NCBI GenBank assembly: GCA_016219185.1
Contig: JACRBZ010000072.1
Span: forward strand, 1-64,000
Source of the DNA: Deltaproteobacteria bacterium
GTDB lineage: Bacteria > Desulfobacterota > Desulfobacteria > Desulfobacterales > Desulfatirhabdiaceae
Length of the DNA: 64,000 bases
Direction of reading: 5' to 3'
Of this stretch, positions 15,786 through 23,909 are shown piece after piece; within the stretch, counting starts at the first letter, position 1; every line of letters starts with the position of its first letter. The notes under the pieces were generated by a model. The model ran no database searches. It was not told the DNA's origin and saw only the letters and a list, made by a program, of their open reading frames with translations. Both the position numbers and the translations under genes were made by a program.

Positions 15786-16337
15786 CTAAATTACAGCTTT
15801 AACGGTAAGAAAGGCGATACGTGCGTTTATGGGCTGGATATCGAAGGCCACGGGCCCGGTGGAACGGCGGGCAATTTCGATCAGGCCCAGGCCGGCTCCC
15901 ATGCTGTCGGACGGTGGATCTGCCTTTCGCCTCTTTCTGTAAAGTTTCTGAAGAGCGTCCGGTGCCAGATCCCGGATTGTGGAAAGCTCCTGTTTGAGCG
16001 ATTCGACTTTTTCCATGGAAATATAGTTTCCACAGCATACATAATGGTGCGGTTTCTCGAATCCGAGCACCAGAACCCCGGAGCGTATGGTTTCATCCCC
16101 GTCACCTGCCGCTGGGGTGATTTCGGCCGAATAACTGAGTATGTTCTGGGCCTGTTCCACAAGAATCGAAAAAACCCGCTGTATGGTCCCGAACCCGGTT
16201 GACTCCATCTGCATCTTTTTTCGGACGGTTTCCCCGATGCTTTCCAGAATCACCTGGGACAGCGGTCCGCTGAAGCTGAAGATGATGCCATCGCTTTTCA
16301 ATTCTTCATAAAGCCGTTTCAAATGATCGAGTCGCAT
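15786..16337 (-). CDS. siaB: SiaB-family protein kinase (DUF6272)
   Basis: 183 residues from ATG 16337, which has AGGAGA upstream and is one base after the siaA stop; an earlier in-frame start would overlap siaA. The fold is GHKL-like: FSFSGPLSQVILESIGETVRKKM at the N-terminus, an N-box-like FSILVEQAQNILSYSAE, and a GAGLGLIEIARRS glycine loop. SiaB kinases phosphorylate SiaC on threonine. Gene order siaA-siaB-siaC-siaD matches the Pseudomonas system exactly, which strengthens the call. Confidence 0.85.
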   Translation of the reverse strand: MRLDHLKRLYEELKSDGIIFSFSGPLSQVILESIGETVRKKMQMESTGFGTIQRVFSILVEQAQNILSYSAEITPAAGDGDETIRSGVLVLGFEKPHHYVCCGNYISMEKVESLKQELSTIRDLAPDALQKLYRKRRKADPPSDSMGAGLGLIEIARRSTGPVAFDIQPINARIAFLTVKAVI

Positions 16338-16338
16338 A

Positions 16339-17586
16339 TTATTCTCCTGAAAATGGCGGCAGGAAAAAACCAAATACCGTCAGATCGTCCCTTTTGTTTT
16401 CATCGCCTGCATAACCTCGCCAGGCCGTCAACAACGCTTTTTTTTGTTCGGCGAACGAGAGCGCATGAACACGGCCCAATATGCGTTTGAACCGTTTTTT
16501 TCCGAACGGCAACCGATTCGGGCCGCCGATTTGATCGATAACGCCATCCGTTGACAGATATATTTTGGATATATCGGCCAGATCAATGATATGATTGGTA
16601 TAGCGCGTGTTTTCCGGAAACCGGCTGTCTCCGACTCCGGCACGATCCCCCTTGATTTCGAGTATCTCGCCATCGGATTCGTAATACAGGGGCAGTCCGG
16701 CGCCGGCAAAAACCATCCGATCATACCGCCTGCCAATGTGGCAAACTGCCGCATCAAACCCGTCATCAACAGGGTCGGCTGCATCACCGCGATGGAGAAA
16801 AGCGTTCAGCCGACGGTTCATTTGCGACAGCACCAACGCCGGATCATCGCTGATTTCGGACCGAAGACATTGTTCAAGCAAGGCATGAACGATCAGGGTC
16901 ATAAAGGCGCCGGGAACGCCATGGCCGGTGCAGTCGATGGCTGCGACAAAATACCCGTTCCGGTCTTCAGCCACGCAATAGGTGTCACCGCCCACCACGT
17001 CACGGGGTTCCCACCAGACGAAATGATCCCGAAATGCCGCCTTCAGAACCGACTCCGACGGCAGCAGCGTTTGCTGAATCCGGCTGGCGTATTCGATACT
17101 CTCCATGACCTTTGCCTGGGAAATACGCAATGCATCATGGGCGGTGATCAGTTTTTGCTCTCGGGAGGCGATGATTTGCCCCATCCAGTAGAGGTTACAC
17201 TTTGCCCTGAGGAAGTCGTTTTCATCCCCGTTTTTCGGAGGAAGATCAAAGCTCGCATGGTACATCCCTTTTTTGACTTGCCGGCAGTATGCATTGACCT
17301 TTGAAAGGTTTCGGAGCACCAGCAGATGGCTGATCAGGTTACAGGCCGGAAACTGGATGACGATCATCAGGACCAGGTACAATCCGGCAAACGGCATAAT
17401 CTTATGAATGGGAAAGCGATCCAGAACATAGAGATTCAGGCATGCGGGCAAAATTGAGAGGATAAAAAAACAGGCCAGCACTTTATAGCTTGTGTCCACA
17501 TCCGCGATCCGGTCGAGAATTCGACGGATCGTCATCTTTTTGGGAGTTTCCGTATTCCGGGGTGATTGTTGCATACTGTCATCCAT
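16339..17586 (-). CDS. siaA: SiaA-like membrane PP2C/SpoIIE-type phosphatase
   Basis: 415 residues. Two membrane helices (~35-57 and ~67-90) are followed by a linker (~95-160) and a SpoIIE-type PP2C phosphatase domain with the metal motifs GDTYCV, AIDCTGHGVPGAFMT and LSTDGVIDQIGG. The domain includes DDLTVFGFFL at its end. It should dephosphorylate the partner SiaC and so raise SiaD activity. Unlike Pseudomonas SiaA, no large periplasmic sensory domain is present: the loop between the two helices is only a few residues. The input may therefore be membrane or cytoplasmic. First gene of the four-gene operon. Confidence 0.85.
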   Translation of the reverse strand: MDDSMQQSPRNTETPKKMTIRRILDRIADVDTSYKVLACFFILSILPACLNLYVLDRFPIHKIMPFAGLYLVLMIVIQFPACNLISHLLVLRNLSKVNAYCRQVKKGMYHASFDLPPKNGDENDFLRAKCNLYWMGQIIASREQKLITAHDALRISQAKVMESIEYASRIQQTLLPSESVLKAAFRDHFVWWEPRDVVGGDTYCVAEDRNGYFVAAIDCTGHGVPGAFMTLIVHALLEQCLRSEISDDPALVLSQMNRRLNAFLHRGDAADPVDDGFDAAVCHIGRRYDRMVFAGAGLPLYYESDGEILEIKGDRAGVGDSRFPENTRYTNHIIDLADISKIYLSTDGVIDQIGGPNRLPFGKKRFKRILGRVHALSFAEQKKALLTAWRGYAGDENKRDDLTVFGFFLPPFSGE

Positions 17587-17655
17587 TTTTCAGAGGCTAC
17601 TGACGGGCTCTTGCGACGCCAGCAGCCGGATTGTCGCCAACCGTGGGGGATTCTT

Positions 17656-19746
17656 TCAGGCCTGGGTTCGGACCTGATTCACCAACTGCGCCAGCCGGAG
17701 CGAACTGAATGGTTTGCGCAGAAACGCCCGTATCCCGATGGACTGGAGGTTTGCCGGCGTTATCTGGGGGCTGTAACCGGAGCAGAGGATGATGGGTATC
17801 TCCGGCCGGACTCCCCGTATCTCCCGGGCCAGCTCAAGACCGGTCATCCGGGGCATCGTCTGGTCGGTAATCACCAGATGAAATCCATTCGGATCCCGCC
17901 GAAATATCTCCAGCGCCTCCGTACTGCTGTGAGTTGCCACAACCCGATATCCCAGAGAATGCAGCAGCACCTTACCCATATCAATCAGATCCACCTCATC
18001 ATCCACCAGCAGGATACTGCCCTCCCCCGAAGGCATGGTCGCCTGCAAGGGAAGGCTGTGATCCTCCGGCTGACCGGCAGCACTAGGCAGATAAACACGG
18101 AAGGTTGTCCCCACCCCCACCTCGCTTTGCACCGTAATACCGCCCCCGTGGTCCAGCACGATCCCTTTCACCACAGACAGCCCCAGACCGGTTCCATGGC
18201 CTTTTTCCTTTGTGGTGAAATAAGGGTCGAAAATCCGTTCCATGATGTTCGCCGGTATGCCCATGCCCGTGTCCGCCACATCGATCTGGAGATAGTCGCC
18301 GGCTGCCAGCTCAGCAAGGCATGGATCCTGATCGGGAATATGTCGATGGCGGACCAGGCTCACCCGCAGCGTACCTCCTTTTTCGGTCATGGACTGGGCT
18401 GCATTGGTACAAAGATTCATGATGAGCTGATGTATCTGGGTGGCATCAGCCCGAACCGTGTCCCAATCAGCAGCCAGATGGCTGTCTATTGAGATCGTGG
18501 TGGGCAGCGAGACCCTGATGAGTTTCAGCGCCTCCTTGATCACCACGGTCACGAACATCGGTTTTTTTTCATGTTCGCTCTGGCGGGAAAAGGTCAGAAT
18601 CTGCTGCACCAGGTCCCTGGCACGATAAGCCGCCTTCAGCATCTGACCCAGTGGCTTCTGGGCCTTGCTGTCCCTGGGCAATGAAAACATCTCCATAATT
18701 TCGCCGTAACCGATGATCCCGGAAAGGATATTATTAAAATCATGGGCGATCCCGCCAGCCAGGGTGCCGAGGGCTTCCATTTTCTGGGCCTGAGCCATCC
18801 GTTTTTCAAGTTCCACCTCATTGGAGATATCTCTTGAAATCCAAACGAAATTCAAGATGCCGCCATCCCTGTCTTTTACCGGTGAAATGGCACATTCCGA
18901 AGTATAGAGGACTCCATCCTTACGCCGGTTTATGAAACGACCCGTCCATCGCTTCCCGGACAGAATCGTGCGCCACAGATCCCCGTAGAAAAACTGGTCA
19001 TGATCGCCGCTTTTCAGGATGTGCGGGTTATGTCCGATGGCTTCCTCTTGTGAATAGCCGGTAACGCGTACAAATGCCGGATTGACATATTGAATGGTGC
19101 CATCGGGACCGGTAATGGCAATGCTCTCACCCGCCTGTTCTATCGCTGTCGTCAACCGTTCATGCTCCACTTCCCGATTGGCTTCGCGCAGAGCGATGGC
19201 CGCCAGTTTTCCAAATGTAGACGCAATCCGTGCATCCCTGGCATCAAAATCGCATGATTTGTTGGCCAGCCCCAATAATCCCACGACCTTTCCATCATGA
19301 ACCAGGGGGGCCAACATCACGTTTTTCAGATTTATATCCCCATGGGACATGAATTTCATCCACTCACTGTGTTTAAAATCATTGTGATATGCCGGTTCCG
19401 CGCAGGTATATACCGGTGCTCTCAGGTCCGGCATCGGCATGGGCAGCTCGGAATTGACGGTACCAGGCAGTTCATCGGAATCCAGAAACAACACCTCATT
19501 TTCAGTTCCATTTTCGCTTAACAAGGCAACGTAACCGGACCGGGCACCGATCTGTTTTTTACAGAGTTCAAAAAGGGACCGGGCGGTGTCGGTAAATCCC
19601 TGGTACTTCAAAACGCTTTGCGAACCCTCGATAAATGCATCGAGGATGGAATCCAGACTGGCTTTTTCTTCCCGGGACCGCTGCAACTCGGATTCAAGGG
19701 TTTTCAGCCGTCTCCGCAGATCCTGACAAGACAGGTTGTCGATCAT
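17656..19746 (-). CDS. Hybrid sensor histidine kinase (GAF-PAS-HisKA-HATPase-REC)
   Basis: 696 residues, with no transmembrane helix. Order: coiled coil (~5-30), GAF domain (~32-190), PAS domain (~200-315), dimerisation domain with phospho-His ~333 (GGIAHDFNNILSG), HATPase domain (~430-555, with DTGMGIP and GTGLGLSVVKGI), and a C-terminal receiver (~575-690) with phospho-Asp ~627 (VITDQTMPRMTG) and Lys in LRKPF. GAGGAAAAG precedes the ATG. It lies upstream of siaA in the same direction with a 69-bp gap, so it may feed the Sia operon or share its signal. No output domain or cognate regulator is adjacent. Confidence 0.9.
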   Translation of the reverse strand: MIDNLSCQDLRRRLKTLESELQRSREEKASLDSILDAFIEGSQSVLKYQGFTDTARSLFELCKKQIGARSGYVALLSENGTENEVLFLDSDELPGTVNSELPMPMPDLRAPVYTCAEPAYHNDFKHSEWMKFMSHGDINLKNVMLAPLVHDGKVVGLLGLANKSCDFDARDARIASTFGKLAAIALREANREVEHERLTTAIEQAGESIAITGPDGTIQYVNPAFVRVTGYSQEEAIGHNPHILKSGDHDQFFYGDLWRTILSGKRWTGRFINRRKDGVLYTSECAISPVKDRDGGILNFVWISRDISNEVELEKRMAQAQKMEALGTLAGGIAHDFNNILSGIIGYGEIMEMFSLPRDSKAQKPLGQMLKAAYRARDLVQQILTFSRQSEHEKKPMFVTVVIKEALKLIRVSLPTTISIDSHLAADWDTVRADATQIHQLIMNLCTNAAQSMTEKGGTLRVSLVRHRHIPDQDPCLAELAAGDYLQIDVADTGMGIPANIMERIFDPYFTTKEKGHGTGLGLSVVKGIVLDHGGGITVQSEVGVGTTFRVYLPSAAGQPEDHSLPLQATMPSGEGSILLVDDEVDLIDMGKVLLHSLGYRVVATHSSTEALEIFRRDPNGFHLVITDQTMPRMTGLELAREIRGVRPEIPIILCSGYSPQITPANLQSIGIRAFLRKPFSSLRLAQLVNQVRTQA

Positions 19747-19859
19747 CTTTTCCTCAGATTGTGAACCCCTTTTTGATTAAATCCTGAATGCGGATATTTC
19801 CACGCACAGCCGCTTTCTCATTTTTCATAATCGATCCTCAGAATATTGTATTATCGGGG

Positions 19860-20228
19860 TTAATGCGGTTTTGCTTTTCCTTTGCACAAACAATTGGCGC
19901 AATTTCCGGTGCAACGATGCTTTTTCTTTTCCGGAGGCACAATGACCCTGCTTCCATCAGGCGCCAATTCAAACCCGTTTTTCCCTTTGAAATAAAGTCT
20001 GTCGGCCGGCAATTGTTTCCGGTTCAGTCGGCACTTGAATGTGCTGCAACCAAAAGGGTGGATCTGCCGCAGGCGGCTGGTATCGATAAAGACATTGCCC
20101 TGCCCCCTGTACTGATCATGGAGTAAGTTGAGCAGTTCCCAGGCCGACGCGCCGTCAAAATCACCATTGGGCTGGACATGCAGGTTGCCGTTGCTCTTTT
20201 TGAATTCGATATGAAATGTTTTGTTCAT
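19860..20228 (-). CDS. STAS-like protein with Cys-rich C-terminal tail
   Basis: 122 residues. Residues 1-75 read as a STAS-type fold: short beta strands, GDFDGASAWELLNLLHDQ and GNVFIDTSRLRQIHPFG, where anti-anti-sigma proteins carry the conserved loop. The tail HRCTGNCANCLCKGKAKPH holds four Cys, probably binding metal or an Fe-S cluster. CAGGAGAAAAC precedes the ATG. It lies 43 bp after the DUF2325-like gene, so both are likely on one transcript that starts at the leader RNA. The role is unknown; a metal- or redox-sensing partner switch is a guess. Confidence 0.65.
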   Translation of the reverse strand: MNKTFHIEFKKSNGNLHVQPNGDFDGASAWELLNLLHDQYRGQGNVFIDTSRLRQIHPFGCSTFKCRLNRKQLPADRLYFKGKNGFELAPDGSRVIVPPEKKKHRCTGNCANCLCKGKAKPH

Positions 20229-20271
20229 GTTTTCTCCTGTTGTAATGAGGTTACAGGTCCCGACTGGACCA

Positions 20272-21519
20272 TCAATTCCCGGCAGCCTGCCTGGCGCCGC
20301 CTGTGCTAATTACCTGCGAGACAGCGTTCAGGCTGAAGTTTGCCAGCATGTGAACGGGTTTGTTGTGCTTTTTCCCAAGATTTTTGACCAGGGTGCAGGC
20401 TGCGTGGCTGTTGCAGTTGACCGGACAGAGCACGATGTCCGAGCGCTTCAGGCTGCTCTCAAGCTGTTTTGCGCCGCCCTTCATATACCCGTCATGGTAT
20501 TCGAGAACACCGCCGTTGTTTTCGATGATCTGACGGTAGAGCGCTTCCATGCGGGCGATGCCGCCGACGATCAGCACGCGCTTGCTGCACAAGTCAAATG
20601 ACGGGCAACCGGCATCGCAGCGGTTCATTTCAATGAAGGTGCGCAAGGTTTCCTGAGCCTCTTTCCTGAACTGGGTTTCCGATTGTCTCTGATCTTCCAA
20701 TTGTTTTGAAATCCGGGCAATGTGCTCGATCAGCGACAGCAGCTCGCGGTCTTTGGTTTTGAGTTGCCCGACATGGTCGGCAAGGGTCGCGCCAAGCCGT
20801 TGATTCTTTTGTTCCAGTGCCATCACGTGGCGGTGCATCTTCATAATAGCCGGTTCGCTTCCCATGCGCTCCTTCTCTTGTTCAGCGCCGAGCAGACTGC
20901 TCTTTGCCTCCCCAAGCATGCGCTTCAGCGCTTCGTTTTCCTCCTGCAAGGCCCGACGGTCCAGATTGATTTCCTTGTTTTTCCGATTCTGTTCGATCGC
21001 CTTGCTTTTCAGTTGCTCCAGACGGCGGGTCGCATGGGCCGATTGATCGGCATTGGCGTGCATGGCCATATGGATGGCACCGAAAATTTCCTTTCTGGAC
21101 ACAACCGACAAATCGCGCCTGCTGACCGCGGCCCAGAATTCCGCCAGGTATTGTCCGGCTTCGAAAGCGGCTTTCCAGCAGTTCATGAATTCCTGCTCAC
21201 TCAACGGATGCAGTACTGCCGCACGACTGCCGAATTTGTGATTCAAAAGGCGATCCACTTTTTGAGACAGGCGATTTTCGGATTCCGCGCAGGCTACTAT
21301 GGTTTCGTGAACATCGTAAGGGCTTTTGTTTTTTATGGAAATTCCCGCTTTTTTCAGCACCTGATTTTGCTCGCAGGGCATCAGACACATACCGATGACG
21401 GGGCATCTGAAAAAATGCTCGATCTGCCAGAATTTAAGCCCGGTCATGTCCGAAGACGTGATTTGCGGCATTTCAATTTCCCGGACGCTTTCCGGTGCAA
21501 TTTGGTGTAATGTACACAT
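20272..21519 (-). CDS. DUF2325-like protein with coiled coil
   Basis: 415 residues from ATG 21519, which has AAAGGAGAT upstream. Residues ~1-110 contain a Cys-bearing region (FFRCPVIGMCLMPCEQ). Residues ~145-300 form a long coiled coil (EENEALKRMLGEAKSS, ELLSLIEHIARISKQ). Residues ~312-405 are a Rossmann-like DUF2325 domain (KRVLIVGGIARMEALYRQII, DIVLCPVNCNSHAACTLVK). A Cys trio CDAGCPSFDLC precedes that domain. DUF2325 proteins have no established activity. It follows a structured leader with a terminator and a DtxR gene, so metal-dependent expression is plausible. Confidence 0.75.
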   Translation of the reverse strand: MCTLHQIAPESVREIEMPQITSSDMTGLKFWQIEHFFRCPVIGMCLMPCEQNQVLKKAGISIKNKSPYDVHETIVACAESENRLSQKVDRLLNHKFGSRAAVLHPLSEQEFMNCWKAAFEAGQYLAEFWAAVSRRDLSVVSRKEIFGAIHMAMHANADQSAHATRRLEQLKSKAIEQNRKNKEINLDRRALQEENEALKRMLGEAKSSLLGAEQEKERMGSEPAIMKMHRHVMALEQKNQRLGATLADHVGQLKTKDRELLSLIEHIARISKQLEDQRQSETQFRKEAQETLRTFIEMNRCDAGCPSFDLCSKRVLIVGGIARMEALYRQIIENNGGVLEYHDGYMKGGAKQLESSLKRSDIVLCPVNCNSHAACTLVKNLGKKHNKPVHMLANFSLNAVSQVISTGGARQAAGN

Positions 21520-21669
21520 GGGTTTGGCATCTCCTTTCTTCATACATCGCCAGGTGCGACCACATCCGCGCCTGGCATGAAACACTTGATTTTATTTTCG
21601 ACAAGATATTGATTTACTTTCGCATCCGATCCGTTGTGACATTCGGCTATCAGGCCCGGAATTTTGCAT

Positions 21670-21711
21670 AAAAAAAAGCGCAACCCAATTCTTTTCAAAA
21701 TCGAGTTACGC
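21670..21711 (-). terminator. Intrinsic terminator in the leader of the DUF2325-like gene
   Basis: Read on the minus strand, GCGTAAC (21705-21711) pairs with GTTGCGC (21678-21684) and the inner TCGATT/AATTGG continue the stem, with a TTGAAAAG loop. A run of eight U follows at 21670-21677. This is a textbook Rho-independent terminator placed ~150 nt before the DUF2325 start. It either ends the dtxR transcript or works as the expression platform of the upstream structured RNA. Confidence 0.85.
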
Positions 21712-21714
21712 CTT

Positions 21715-21822
21715 CACTTTTTCCATGCCTATTTGTAAGGCATGGAACCCGTAAGACATCCCTTCAGGTCCTATTCCGTTTCCATGAACACCGGGTCAGC
21801 CGCCCGGTTACGGAATATCCAA
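21715..21822 (-). ncRNA. Structured 5' leader, riboswitch-like, class unassigned
   Basis: On the minus strand between the dtxR stop and the terminator. ATTCCGT (21810-21816) pairs with ACGGAAT (21773-21779), enclosing a CCGGG/CCCGG hairpin (21791-21807). Downstream, a perfect 10-bp hairpin (21721-21747, TTCCATGCCT/AGGCATGGAA) competes with a GGACC...GGTTCC pairing that uses the same GGAA bases. Nested stems, mutually exclusive pairings and a following terminator are what a metabolite- or metal-sensing leader looks like. I could not match it to a known riboswitch consensus with confidence. Confidence 0.5.
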
Positions 21823-21868
21823 CAATGTTTATAACAAAAACGATACGGACGACCTCACCCGAAGCACG

Positions 21869-22420
21869 TCATGCCGGCATCCTGTTACACTTGAGATCCT
21901 TGGGATCAAGATCACAACAAATAACCTCAGCGCAACCATTGCATTCTTCAGGCCTATGTCCGATATTGCGATATTTTTCAAAATAGTGCAGCCAACTGCC
22001 TCCGGTTCGCGGGCAGGTCTGGATGAATTCCATGAAATCGGTCAGGCTCTCCAACGTGTTAATGCTGAGCTTGTGTTCCATCTTGCACGCCTCGGCATCT
22101 GCGGTTTTTACATCAATTTTCAAGATAGTCGTCAAAAACCTGAACAACGCCTGATGCCTGCGACGCATTTCGCGGCCGACATCGGCCCCTGTGTCCGTCA
22201 ACGCCACATATTCGTATTTTTCATAATTGATCAGCCCCTTGTCATTCAAGGACCTGAGCATACTGGTTACCGTGGGCATTTTGACATCCAGCCGCTTGGC
22301 GATGTCCTTGACACGGACCACTTTTTTTTCTGTGTCCAGATCGAAAATTGCCTCAAGATAGTCCTCCATGGTTGAGGTTAGAGGCTTTTCCACTGTTTGA
22401 TCTTTGGCGGATGCTATCAT
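21869..22420 (-). CDS. DtxR/MntR-family metalloregulator
   Basis: 183 residues from ATG 22420; a TTG at 22450 in frame is possible. It has the DtxR winged helix (STMEDYLEAIFDLD, KDIAKRLDVKMPTVTSMLRSL) and metal domain (RRRHQALFRFLTTIL, ACKMEHKLS). The end is Cys-rich: CPRTGGSW, then EECNGCAEVICCDLDPKDLKC. The C-terminal SH3/FeoA domain is absent, unlike the fused regulator at 6527. It would sense Fe2+ or Mn2+ and bind DNA. It heads the leader/DUF2325/STAS locus and is the likely regulator of it. Confidence 0.9.
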   Translation of the reverse strand: MIASAKDQTVEKPLTSTMEDYLEAIFDLDTEKKVVRVKDIAKRLDVKMPTVTSMLRSLNDKGLINYEKYEYVALTDTGADVGREMRRRHQALFRFLTTILKIDVKTADAEACKMEHKLSINTLESLTDFMEFIQTCPRTGGSWLHYFEKYRNIGHRPEECNGCAEVICCDLDPKDLKCNRMPA

Positions 22421-22565
22421 TGTGCCCACGAATTTATTTAGTTGATCCAAAATTTGTTTTATATTTCTAATAAACTATGCGACAACCGCAGTCAAGTTAT
22501 TTTTATTCATCCGGAACACCTGATCATGGGTATGAAAATCCTTCCTGCGTGGCTGCACGCTGCTT

Positions 22566-22867
22566 ACCTTAGGATACATCGGAAACGAAAACAAGGTGGA
22601 TGAAGAAAAGAACATCTGGCATGCGTCTCTGGCAACGACCTATGATGTTGTCGAAAACCTGAAAATTGTCGGAAACATCGGCGTGGAGAAAAATCCGGAC
22701 AAGGCTGCGGACAATGACCCCGCCTTTATCCTCGGCGGGGTCATCTATTCAATCTCAAAGAGTTTCGACATCGACTTCGGCCTCAAGTACGGATTGACCT
22801 CGTCCGAGACCGATATGTCCATGATGGCGGGAACGTGTTTCCGATTTTAATTCCAGAGCATGTCTGG
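22566..22867 (+). pseudogene. Truncated copy of the feo outer-membrane protein gene
   Basis: From 22566 the sequence is nearly identical to 11426-11725, the last ~94 codons of the feo outer-membrane gene plus ~15 bp after its stop (TTCCAGAGCA). The residues match almost throughout (for example NIWHASLATTYDVVENLKIV), with changes mainly in the last third. The first ~165 codons, the signal peptide and a ribosome site are missing; an internal ATG at 22596 is not a credible start. It is a relic of duplication or recombination, placed next to the second DtxR gene. Confidence 0.8.
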
Positions 22868-22916
22868 GACTCAGGGTCGCATGTTATGTTTAATTTCAAA
22901 AATAACAAGAAGATAC

Positions 22917-23333
22917 TCATTGTGCGGGCAGGTTGCGACTGCTCCAACCCGATTCAATGAAGCTATATAATTGAGAACGTATCATGTCCGGCAAATTCCG
23001 GAACTCGCAACCAAAGCCGACATGCTTCATTAATCGATAGTCAAGCACCCATTTTATCTCTGTTTCAACATCGGTAACAATCCGTAAAGGAGAGTTTCCC
23101 ATTAGTTTTGTAAGTATCAATCGATCACCGGTTTTAAGTGAAATCATTTCTTTTCGTTTTATTGTAAAGTGGAGTCCGCCAACACTGATATTCATGACAT
23201 GGGCTTCCAATATTTTTTTTTTATATCCCGGAAAGACAAATAAACCAATCATTCGATCTTCGGCAGAGTAAAATACACGTTTACAGCATCTTCTTTCCTT
23301 GTCTTCTATCTTTAATTTTATCTCGTTCATCAT
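22917..23333 (-). CDS. PilZ-domain protein
   Basis: 138 residues, essentially one PilZ domain. The N-terminal KERRCCKRVFYSAE supplies the RxxxR cyclic di-GMP contact, and ISVGGLHFTIK supplies the (D/N)xSxxG motif; here the first position is Asn (MNISVGG), which is common. LKHVGFGCEF-type residues end the barrel. It should bind cyclic di-GMP, so it is a possible receiver for the SiaD cyclase encoded 7 kb away. TGGAGG lies eight bases before ATG 23333. Single gene. Confidence 0.8.
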   Translation of the reverse strand: MMNEIKLKIEDKERRCCKRVFYSAEDRMIGLFVFPGYKKKILEAHVMNISVGGLHFTIKRKEMISLKTGDRLILTKLMGNSPLRIVTDVETEIKWVLDYRLMKHVGFGCEFRNLPDMIRSQLYSFIESGWSSRNLPAQ

Positions 23334-23909
23334 CTACTGAGCCTCCAATTTGGTGGTGGACCCCAAAGGAAGGGGTATATATGCTCTAAGCCGATTCGTG
23401 GCGGGAGGCATCGGGCCGCCACCGCGAATGGATGCGTTAACATTATAATAAACCTCATCCAAGGCCAGATTGTCAAGAGATTGGTGAAGGCGATTCATGT
23501 TTTTAAATCGAACCCATGGCCGGGCCCGATCCGCAGCACTGACCCGGTGTCAAAAGAAGGGCTTAAATAGACATGGAACGGGCGTGCCGGGACTGCTCCA
23601 GAACCGGGGTGGCATAGCGCGAGTATTTCCATACATTGCCGTTATCGAACCGCGCAATCACAGTCTCTATGTGGCTCGATCGGTCATATTCAAGTGCCGC
23701 GGCAAAAACGCGCTTTTCCTTGATCTTGCTAAATGGGGGTGTTATACGGCAGGTAATCAAGAGGGCCCGTAACCCCTATTGATTGCGTCTTTTCTTGCGG
23801 TCGAAAACTCCCAGGGCTGCTGTTTGAGGAAAGGAACAGACGATTTGTTCGGTTGGAAGCATCCGTGTGAAAATGGTATGGTAGCGCAGGCTTGAAAGAT
23901 AAATAATCC
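23334..23909. other. Long gap between PilZ and GT-C genes, no convincing gene
   Basis: About 576 bp. A 65-codon minus-strand frame (23563-23760, TTG start) contains NGNVWKYSRYATPVLEQ and could be the end of a decayed gene, but it has no ribosome site and no family I recognise. The remainder shows no repeat, tRNA or clear promoter. GGTGTCAAAAGAAGGG and similar runs look like ordinary intergenic sequence. Confidence 0.4.

Noticed and set aside
21715-21822. Naming the leader a Moco, NiCo/iron or manganese riboswitch
   Set aside because: Some stems are reminiscent but I could not line up the conserved core of any class from memory; left unassigned.
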